Positions 1-4,859 of a stretch of 8,039 nt of DNA are shown here, piece by piece. Under the pieces are notes generated by a model. That model made no database searches. It was not told the origin of the DNA and worked only from the letters and a program-made list of their open reading frames with translations. The translations under genes and the position numbers were made by a program. The first letter of the stretch is position 1, and each line of letters begins with the position of its first letter. This stretch comes from Rubrivivax sp. (GTDB lineage: Bacteria; Pseudomonadota; Gammaproteobacteria; Burkholderiales; Burkholderiaceae_C): positions 1 to 8,039 of the forward strand of contig JAUYAJ010000413.1 in the NCBI GenBank assembly GCA_030693565.1, read 5' to 3'.

Positions 1-241
1 TGCGATCCTCGTCACCGGCGCGCTGTTCCACACGCAGGGCGGCATCGCCGTCGACGCCGACTGCCGCGCGCTGTGGGCCGGCGGCCGGCCGCACCCCAAC
101 CTGCTGGCCGCCGGCGGCGCGGCGCGCGGCGTCTCGGGCAATGCGGTCTGGGGCTACCTGTCGGGCAACGGCTTGCTCAGCGCGGTGGCCGGCGGCTTCA
201 TTGCCGCGGCCAGCGCGGCGCGGATTCTGGAGACCAGATGA
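1..241 (+). CDS. FAD-dependent oxidoreductase, fumarate reductase/tricarballylate dehydrogenase-like (C-terminal end only)
   Basis: This open frame enters from the left edge (first full codon at position 2) and ends at TGA 239-241, giving 79 C-terminal residues. They match the closing part of the FAD_binding_2 (succinate dehydrogenase/fumarate reductase flavoprotein) family: a TGALFHTQGG segment (fragment residues 5-14), where the family places substrate-binding residues, then an N-L-L-A-A-G-G-A-A-R-G-V-S-G stretch and G-Y-L-S-G-N-G-L-L at about residues 54-62, the usual FAD-contacting end of the fold. Soluble members of this family oxidise or reduce a C-C bond of a small carboxylic acid. The stop overlaps the start of the next gene (ATGA), so the two are probably translationally coupled. 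The N-terminal Rossmann dinucleotide motif lies outside the window, so family membership is fairly sure but the substrate is unknown. Confidence 0.8.
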   Translation, partial: AILVTGALFHTQGGIAVDADCRALWAGGRPHPNLLAAGGAARGVSGNAVWGYLSGNGLLSAVAGGFIAAASAARILETR

Positions 242-1113
242 CACTCAAGCTGACCCTCAAGCAAAGACTGGCCGAGCCGCGACTGCTGCTCGCCCCCGGC
301 GTCTACGACGCGCTGTCGGCCTTGATCGCCGAAGCGGCGGGCTTCGAGGCGCTGTACCTGTCGGGTGCGTCGATCGCCTACACGCGACTGGGCCGCTCGG
401 ACATCGGTCTGACGACCTTCACCGAAGTCGAGGACACGCTGGCGCGCATCAGCGAGCGTGTGCGCGTGCCGCTGATCGTCGACGCCGACACCGGCTTCGG
501 CAACGCGCTCAACGTGATGCGCACGGTGCGCGGCTTCGAGCGTGCCGGCGCGGCGATGATCCAGCTCGAAGACCAGACCTCTCCCAAGCGCTGCGGCCAC
601 CTCGAAGGCAAGACCCTGGTGCCGGTGGCCGAGATGTGCGGCAAGCTGCGCGCCGCGTTAGATGCCCGCCAGAGCGCCGAGACGCTGATCCTGGCGCGCA
701 CCGACGCGCTCGCCGTCGAAGGGCTGGACGCTGCGCTCGAGCGCGCCGAGGCCTACCTCGAATGCGGCGTCGACGCCTTGTTCATCGAAGCGCTGCGCAG
801 CCCGCAGCAAATGGACGCTGCCTGCGTGCGCTTTGCCGGCCGCGCGCCGCTGCTGGCCAACATGGTGGAAGGTGGGCAGACGCCGATCGAGTCGGCGGCC
901 GAGCTCGGCGCGCGCGGCTTCCGGATCGCGATCGTCCCCGGCGGCACGGCGCGCGCGGTGGCCCACACGCTGCAGGGCTATTACGCCAGCCTGGCCGCGC
1001 AGGGCACGACGGCGCCCTGGCGCGACCGCATGCTCGACTTCGACGGCTTGAACGCCTTGATCGGCACGCCCGAACTGCTGGCGCGCGGACGCGGCTACGA
1101 TGTCACACCATGA
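238..1113 (+). CDS. isocitrate lyase/PEP mutase superfamily protein (2-methylisocitrate lyase-like)
   Basis: This is a 291-residue cytoplasmic TIM-barrel lyase of the normal length for the family. ATG 238 is chosen because GGAG (229-232) lies 5 bases upstream and it overlaps the preceding stop as ATGA; an in-frame start further upstream would run deep into the flavoprotein gene. Visible family features are PGVYDAL (20-26), Y-L-S-G-A-S (40-45), the Mg-binding DADTGFG (82-88), Q-L-E-D-Q (109-113), the catalytic loop KRCGH (117-121, Cys119 the expected general acid), ARTDA (153-157), Glu184 and Asn208. The KRCGH loop is that of C-C lyases such as 2-methylisocitrate and 2,3-dimethylmalate lyase, and argues against a true PEP phosphonomutase. 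Such enzymes split a 2-hydroxy- or branched dicarboxylate to pyruvate, glyoxylate or a related oxoacid plus an acid. The coupled dehydrogenase suggests a short organic-acid degradation route. The exact substrate is not readable; carboxyphosphonoenolpyruvate mutase-like or oxaloacetate-cleaving activity are alternatives. Confidence 0.88.
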   Translation: MTLKLTLKQRLAEPRLLLAPGVYDALSALIAEAAGFEALYLSGASIAYTRLGRSDIGLTTFTEVEDTLARISERVRVPLIVDADTGFGNALNVMRTVRGFERAGAAMIQLEDQTSPKRCGHLEGKTLVPVAEMCGKLRAALDARQSAETLILARTDALAVEGLDAALERAEAYLECGVDALFIEALRSPQQMDAACVRFAGRAPLLANMVEGGQTPIESAAELGARGFRIAIVPGGTARAVAHTLQGYYASLAAQGTTAPWRDRMLDFDGLNALIGTPELLARGRGYDVTP

Positions 1114-1442
1114 GAATCCTCCTCCTCGCCTGGCTCGCTGCCAGCGCTCTGCCTGCGCTGGCGCAAACCGTGCCTGCGCCGCAGTCGCGCGGGGCCCTGC
1201 TTTACGCCACCCATTGCATCGCCTGCCACAGCACGCAGATGCACTGGCGCGACAAGCGCGTCGCCACCGACTGGGCGAGCCTGAGGGCCGAGGTGCAGCG
1301 CTGGCAAGGCCATGCCCAGCTGCGCTGGAGCGAAGACGACATCACCGAAGTGGCGCGCTACCTCAACGAACGCCACTACCGTTTCCCGCCGCCGGCCGAA
1401 CGCCTGACCCGCGGCACCGCGTCGACGGTCGCGCCGTCATAG
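1110..1442 (+). CDS. small secreted monohaem c-type cytochrome
   Basis: This is a 110-residue protein beginning at ATG 1110, which overlaps the lyase stop (ATGA). No clear Shine-Dalgarno precedes it, so coupled translation is likely. Residues 1-18 form a signal peptide (hydrophobic core I-L-L-L-A-W-L-A-A, cleavage expected after A-L-A18), so the mature protein should be periplasmic. One haem-binding motif, CIACH, lies at 36-40, followed by Q-M-H-W-R-D (43-48), a helix rich in W and Q, and a typical class I-like C-terminal helix D-I-T-E-V-A-R-Y-L-N (77-86). The only methionine after the haem motif is Met44, just four residues past His40, so the usual downstream Met ligand is missing. The last dozen residues are a Pro/Thr/Ser-rich tail. 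It probably carries electrons; whether its donor is the upstream flavoprotein, which shows no export signal in the visible part, is only a guess. Confidence 0.85.
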   Translation: MRILLLAWLAASALPALAQTVPAPQSRGALLYATHCIACHSTQMHWRDKRVATDWASLRAEVQRWQGHAQLRWSEDDITEVARYLNERHYRFPPPAERLTRGTASTVAPS

Positions 1443-1561
1443 CGCCCGCATCCGCGTGAACCTGCGCGGCAGAGTCACCAGCGAGGTCGATCGACTGGGC
1501 CCGCAGGCCACCGCACGGCTGCGCCAGACCGCCGTTGAAGCGCGCGACCGCCATCCGCCGC

Positions 1562-1573
1562 GACAATCGGGGC
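1562..1573 (+). promoter_or_regulatory. possible leaderless promoter (-10 element) of the methyltransferase gene
   Basis: GACAAT (1562-1567) resembles a sigma-70 -10 hexamer (4 of 6 with TATAAT) and ends 6 bases before ATG 1574, so transcription would begin at or next to the start codon. No Shine-Dalgarno sequence precedes the ATG, which fits a leaderless mRNA. TTGAAG at 1535-1540 is a possible -35, but its 21-base spacing is too long. The proposal rests on the -10 and its position only. Confidence 0.3.
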
Positions 1574-2785
1574 ATGACGACGAGTGACGCCACCGACAAC
1601 TTCATCACCCGACTGCGCCAGAGCCTGGCTGACGGCAGCTTCGTGCACCTGCAGCTGGGCCGGCCGCTAGGCGGCGAGCCGACGCTGGAAAAACTGCGGG
1701 CGCGGCGCATCGTGTTGCGCGGCGAAGACCAGTTGTCGCTGGTCTGGCGCCATGTCAGCAAAGACATCACCAAGAACCTGGCCACCGGCGCCGGCGTCGA
1801 CCTGATCGCCGGTTTGATCGGCCAGCCTTTCCAGCATGCCCACCTGGTGACGCGCAGCCACGACGTCCAGCTGGCGCCCGACAAGAAGGGCGGCTGGCGC
1901 TTGCAGGTCGGCAAGCTGGCCGCCGCGGCGCAGCCGCTGGACGACGGCGCGCACGACCGCGACAAACGCCGCGCGCTGGCGCTGGACACGCCGTTCCTGG
2001 CCGAGCTCGGGGTGGCCGACGCCCAGCACCGGCTGGTGCCGGCGATGGCGCGCAAATGGCGGCAGATCAACAAGTTCGCCGAAGTGCTGGGGCATGCGAT
2101 CGAGCAGTCGCCACTGGCCGCGCGCGACCCGGCGCTGCCGGTGCGGGTGCTCGACTTCGGCGCCGGCAAGGGTTACCTGACCTTTGCCGTGCACCACCAG
2201 TTGCTGGCCAGCGGGCGCGTGCCTGCGGTCACCGGCGTCGAGCTGCGTGAAGACTTGACGCGGCTGTGCAATGCCGCCGTGTCACGCCTGGGCCTGGCCG
2301 GCCTGCACTTCGCCACCGGCGACGTGCGCAGCCATGCCGCCGCCGAGGTCGACATCATGATCGCGCTGCACGCCTGCGACATCGCCACCGATGTCGCCAT
2401 GCACCGCGGTGTGGCCGCCGGCGCGGCGATCATCCTGTGCTCACCCTGCTGCCACAAGGAATTGCGGCCGCAGATGACGGCGCCGCCGCGGCTGCAAGCC
2501 ATGCTCAGCCACGGCATCCACATGACCGAGCAGGCCGAGATGCTGACCGACACGCTGCGTGCGCTGCTGCTGCAGACGGCTGGTTACGACACCCAGGTGT
2601 TCGAGTTCGTCTCGCCCGAACACACGCACAAGAACAAGATGGTGCTGGCGGTGCGCCGCGCGCAGCCACTGCCGGCGGCGCAGCGCGCCGCGCTGCAAGC
2701 CCAGGTGGCGGAACTGAAGGCTTATTACGGCGTTGCCACGCAGACGCTGGAGACGCTGCTGGCGGACGAACCCGCGCCTACCTGA
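1574..2785 (+). CDS. class I SAM-dependent methyltransferase (Methyltransf_32-like)
   Basis: This 403-residue protein transfers a methyl group from S-adenosylmethionine to an unknown acceptor. The C-terminal half holds the Rossmann fold: motif I VLDFGAGKGYL (192-202), an acidic strand end at V-T-G-V-E-L (about 218-223), LHACDIATD (265-273) and SPCCHKEL (290-297). The last two blocks correspond to the L-H-[A/T]-C and C-C-x-H-K type signatures of the Methyltransf_32/METTL25-like group, where the Cys-Cys-His block replaces the N/D-P-P-Y motif of nucleic-acid amino-methyltransferases. The N-terminal 185 residues are soluble and charged and probably recognise the substrate; they match nothing I can name. 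ATG 1574 is preferred over the non-ATG start at 1535 because conserved-looking sequence begins shortly after it and a -10-like element sits just before it. The gene is separated by 131 bp from the cytochrome gene and converges on the hydrolase. No membrane segment or export signal is seen. The acceptor is unknown. Confidence 0.85.
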   Translation: MTTSDATDNFITRLRQSLADGSFVHLQLGRPLGGEPTLEKLRARRIVLRGEDQLSLVWRHVSKDITKNLATGAGVDLIAGLIGQPFQHAHLVTRSHDVQLAPDKKGGWRLQVGKLAAAAQPLDDGAHDRDKRRALALDTPFLAELGVADAQHRLVPAMARKWRQINKFAEVLGHAIEQSPLAARDPALPVRVLDFGAGKGYLTFAVHHQLLASGRVPAVTGVELREDLTRLCNAAVSRLGLAGLHFATGDVRSHAAAEVDIMIALHACDIATDVAMHRGVAAGAAIILCSPCCHKELRPQMTAPPRLQAMLSHGIHMTEQAEMLTDTLRALLLQTAGYDTQVFEFVSPEHTHKNKMVLAVRRAQPLPAAQRAALQAQVAELKAYYGVATQTLETLLADEPAPT

Positions 2786-2788
2786 ATC

Positions 2789-3715
2789 TCAGCGCCCCGG
2801 CGCGGTCAGGAAAGGCAGCGCCCGCGCCAGCAAGGCGTCCGGGGCTTCTTCGGCGATGTAGTGGCCGCAGGCCAGCGCCTGGCCTTCGACGTCGGCGGCC
2901 ACGCGGCGCCACTCGGCCAGCGGATCGAAGCAGCGCTGCACCACGCCTTGCTGGCCCCACAGCACCAGCAGCGGCATCGCCAGCCGGGCGCCGCGCTCGC
3001 GGTCGTCGCGGTCGTGCACGAGGTCGATGCTCGCTGCGGCGCGGTAGTCCTCGCAAGTGCCATGGGCGGCGCCCGGCAGGTGCAGGCAGCGCTCGTACTC
3101 GGCCAGTGCGCGTGGATCGAAAGGCGCCATGCCGGCGTCGCGCCGGCCCATGACGTCGCGCAGGTAGGCGCCGGGGTCGGCCTCGATCAGGCGTTCGGGC
3201 AGCGGCGCCGGCTGGATCAGGAAGAACCAGTGCCAGTAGGCGCGCGCAAAGGCTTGATTGGTCTGTTCGTACATCGCCAAAGTCGGTGCGATGTCGAGCA
3301 GCACCAGCCGCGACACCGCCGCCGGATGGTCGGCCGCCAGCCGATGCGCCACGCGCGCGCCGCGGTCGTGCGCCAGCACCGCAAAGCGCTCATGCCCCAG
3401 CGCCTGCATCAGCCGCAGCATGTCGCGCGCCATCGTGCGCTTGCTGTAGTTGCCATGCTCGGCGTCGCCCGCCGGTTTGGACGAGTCGCCATAACCGCGC
3501 AAGTCGGCCAGCACCAGCGTGAAACGGTCGGCCAGCGCCGGCGCCACCCGGTGCCACAGCGCATGGGTTTGCGGGTGGCCGTGCAGCAGCAGCAGCGGCG
3601 GCCGGCCCGCAGGGCCGACGCGGGCGTGGATCTGCATGCCTTCGTCGGTGGCGATGAAGCGGCTGGCATGGCCCGGGAACAGTGCGGGTGTGTCGGCGCT
3701 GGCGGGAGGGGGCAT
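2789..3715 (-). CDS. alpha/beta hydrolase, haloacetate (fluoroacetate) dehalogenase family
   Basis: This 308-residue cytoplasmic alpha/beta hydrolase carries all the residues that define fluoroacetate/haloacetate dehalogenases. They are the oxyanion segment L-L-H-G-H-P-Q-T (43-50), nucleophile Asp117 in AHDRGARVAHRL with carboxylate-binding Arg118 and Arg121, Asp141 in LLDIAPT, the halide pocket His162-Trp163 in YWHWFFLIQ with Tyr224 in E-D-Y-R-A, and catalytic His285 in CGHYIAEEAPD. In the well-studied Rhodopseudomonas enzyme the equivalents are D110, R111, R114, D134, H155, W156, Y219 and H280; the offset here is +7, falling to +5 near the C terminus. Family members hydrolyse a haloacetate to glycolate and halide through an aspartyl ester. 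Activity on fluoride rather than chloride cannot be told from sequence alone. ATG 3715 gives a plausible N terminus but has no obvious Shine-Dalgarno; Met27 is a less likely start. Its stop lies 3 bp from that of the convergent methyltransferase. Confidence 0.87.
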   Translation of the reverse strand: MPPPASADTPALFPGHASRFIATDEGMQIHARVGPAGRPPLLLLHGHPQTHALWHRVAPALADRFTLVLADLRGYGDSSKPAGDAEHGNYSKRTMARDMLRLMQALGHERFAVLAHDRGARVAHRLAADHPAAVSRLVLLDIAPTLAMYEQTNQAFARAYWHWFFLIQPAPLPERLIEADPGAYLRDVMGRRDAGMAPFDPRALAEYERCLHLPGAAHGTCEDYRAAASIDLVHDRDDRERGARLAMPLLVLWGQQGVVQRCFDPLAEWRRVAADVEGQALACGHYIAEEAPDALLARALPFLTAPGR

Positions 3716-3785
3716 CGGTGACGTCCGGTTTCGGCTGATCTGCCCGACTATGCCAGCGCCGCAACATCAAACTAGGGACGCAATC

Positions 3786-3816
3786 TGCGCCGGCAGCAAG
3801 TAGGCTTGCGCAGAGA
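3786..3816. repeat. nested inverted repeat in the hydrolase/PEP-CTERM divergent intergenic region
   Basis: TCTGCGC (3786-3792) and GCGCAGA (3810-3816) are perfect 7-bp inverted arms 17 bases apart. Inside them GCAAG (3798-3802) and CTTGC (3807-3811) form a second, mutually exclusive 5-bp stem. The element sits about 70 bp upstream of the hydrolase start and 98 bp upstream of the PEP-CTERM start, so it could be an operator or a 5' leader structure. Nothing in the sequence names a regulator, and short repeats like this are common in GC-rich DNA. The rest of the 198-bp gap (3716-3913) shows no convincing promoter hexamers. Confidence 0.3.
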
Positions 3817-3902
3817 CCTTCAACAAGCACCCAGGGAGTTGTTCCCGCCCCCCGCACGGCGAGCGCTGCATGCGCCTGCCGCCGATGCGCCGAGGCTGTT
3901 GC

Positions 3903-3907
3903 AGGAG
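3903..3907 (+). promoter_or_regulatory. ribosome binding site deciding the PEP-CTERM gene start
   Basis: AGGAG lies 6 bases before ATG 3914. It selects this start over the upstream in-frame start at 3806, whose extra 36 residues would place a non-signal-like, arginine-rich stretch before the signal peptide. Confidence 0.75.
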
Positions 3908-3913
3908 ATCCCC

Positions 3914-4717
3914 ATGTCAGCCCATCCGCAATTCGCTGCCCTACGGCGCCACGCGCTGCTCATCGCGGCCGTCGCCGCGGTCCTGGCCCTGCTGCCAGAC
4001 CGTGCCGGCGCGGCCTTGTTCGTCGGTCTGGGTGACCCGGCGGCCGGCGGCGTCGGCATCATCGACAACGATGCCAACGACACCAACAAGCAAGCCGGCA
4101 TCATCGTCTTCAACCAGAACCTGGCGGACTTCACCGCCACCGGCACGCTGGTGCGCGCCCGCGTGGGCGGCGCCGGTGCGGCGGTGCAGCGGCTGGTGCT
4201 GACCAACCTGACGGTGCAGGCCAAGCTGGGCAAGAACCCGGCCGGTGCGACGATCGCCTTCGCCGACACCTTCCAGCAAATCTTTCCCAACGCCACCATC
4301 GTCCACCTCAGCGGCAACTACTTCCATGGCGGCGCCAACATCGGCGGGGCCGACATCATGCTGGCAGGCTTTGCGGACAACCTGGCGGTCGGCGACACCG
4401 CGCTCGGCGTCGTCGACCCGCTGGCGGTGGCCAACGCGGCCAGCCCGAGCAACTTCGCCTATGGCCTGGGCAAGGGGCCGAACGAGCAGGTCAACCTGGG
4501 CGGCAACAAGGGCATCACGGGCATGGGCGGGCTGATCACCTTCAGCCTGATGGCGGCCGATGGCTTTGCGCTGCCCAACAGTGCCGAACTGGCGCTGTCC
4601 GAGTCGTCGTTCATCGACGGCTTGCCGCCGATCCCCGAGCCTGGCACCGCCGTGTTGTGGTCGCTGGGATTGCTGGCGCTGGGCGGTTGGCGTTGGCGGC
4701 GGCGCGGCGGCAACTGA
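3914..4717 (+). CDS. PEP-CTERM sorting domain-containing exported protein
   Basis: This is a 267-residue exported protein without cysteine. Residues 1-33 are a signal peptide: two arginines (11-12), the hydrophobic run A-L-L-I-A-A-V-A-A-V-L-A-L-L (14-27), and A-G-A before cleavage at about residue 33-34. The C terminus (239-267) is a textbook PEP-CTERM domain: P-I-PEP-G (PEP at 241-243), a hydrophobic helix (about 246-259), then a basic tail W-R-W-R-R-R. In this system an exosortase (EpsH/XrtA-type) cuts near the PEP motif and the protein goes to the outer surface or extracellular polysaccharide. The central 200 residues are rich in Gly, Ala, Asn and Asp with alternating hydrophobics, suggesting a beta-rich fold; I recognise no domain. 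No exosortase is in the window, so the partner must be encoded elsewhere. The gene appears to be its own unit, with a divergent upstream region and a strong stem-loop 10 bases after the stop. Confidence 0.88.
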   Translation: MSAHPQFAALRRHALLIAAVAAVLALLPDRAGAALFVGLGDPAAGGVGIIDNDANDTNKQAGIIVFNQNLADFTATGTLVRARVGGAGAAVQRLVLTNLTVQAKLGKNPAGATIAFADTFQQIFPNATIVHLSGNYFHGGANIGGADIMLAGFADNLAVGDTALGVVDPLAVANAASPSNFAYGLGKGPNEQVNLGGNKGITGMGGLITFSLMAADGFALPNSAELALSESSFIDGLPPIPEPGTAVLWSLGLLALGGWRWRRRGGN

Positions 4718-4726
4718 CGGCCGCTC

Positions 4727-4755
4727 GCCGGCGGGCGGGCGGCCCGCCCGCCGGC
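4727..4755 (+). terminator. GC-rich stem-loop after the PEP-CTERM gene, probable terminator
   Basis: A perfect 13-bp inverted repeat, GCCGGCGGGCGGG (4727-4739) and its complement (4743-4755), encloses a 3-base CGG loop, 10 bases after the stop codon. There is no T-tract on either side, so it is not a canonical intrinsic terminator. It may still stop transcription or protect the 3' end of the mRNA. Confidence 0.6.
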
Positions 4756-4847
4756 CATCCTGTCATGGCGTCAATTGCCGGGCGTCCTGCCCGCTGTTCG
4801 GCCGCTAGCGCCGGCGCGCCTGTGCTTGAATGGATCCATCAGCTGGC

Positions 4848-4853
4848 AAGGAG
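4848..4853 (+). promoter_or_regulatory. ribosome binding site deciding the Lon-like ATPase start
   Basis: AAGGAG lies 6 bases before ATG 4860. It makes that codon a better start than the in-frame ATG at 4830, which has no purine-rich element ahead of it and would add ten residues to the protein. Confidence 0.75.
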
Positions 4854-4859
4854 CGGTGG

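Noticed and set aside
73..237. An N-terminal extension of the lyase starting at position 73.
   Set aside because: It overlaps the flavoprotein coding sequence in another frame and is Arg/Gly-rich. The ATG at 238 has an RBS and gives the normal family N terminus.
1456..1590. A short GTG-started plus-strand frame of about 44 codons, and a minus-strand frame, in the gap before the methyltransferase.
   Set aside because: Neither has an RBS, a motif or a clear boundary; the plus frame runs into the methyltransferase start. Treated as intergenic.
2861..3721. A 286-residue plus-strand open frame opposite the hydrolase.
   Set aside because: Composition is dominated by Gln, Arg, Ala and His, and the minus strand carries a full set of dehalogenase catalytic residues.
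3793..3808. A GG-N10-GC pattern (GG 3794-3795, GC 3806-3807) as a sigma-54 promoter for the PEP-CTERM gene.
   Set aside because: The -12 element reads AGGC rather than TTGC and the -24 element is only a partial match. This spacing arises often by chance in GC-rich DNA, although PEP-CTERM genes are sometimes sigma-54 controlled.
4774..4831. A sigma-70 promoter for the ATPase gene (TTGCCG near 4776, TTGAAT at 4826-4831).
   Set aside because: The spacing between the two hexamers is far from 17 bases and no better pair is seen.
4830..4859. An upstream ATG at 4830 as the start of the Lon-like ATPase.
   Set aside because: AAGGAG at 4848-4853 is correctly spaced for ATG 4860 and would lie inside the coding sequence if 4830 were used.
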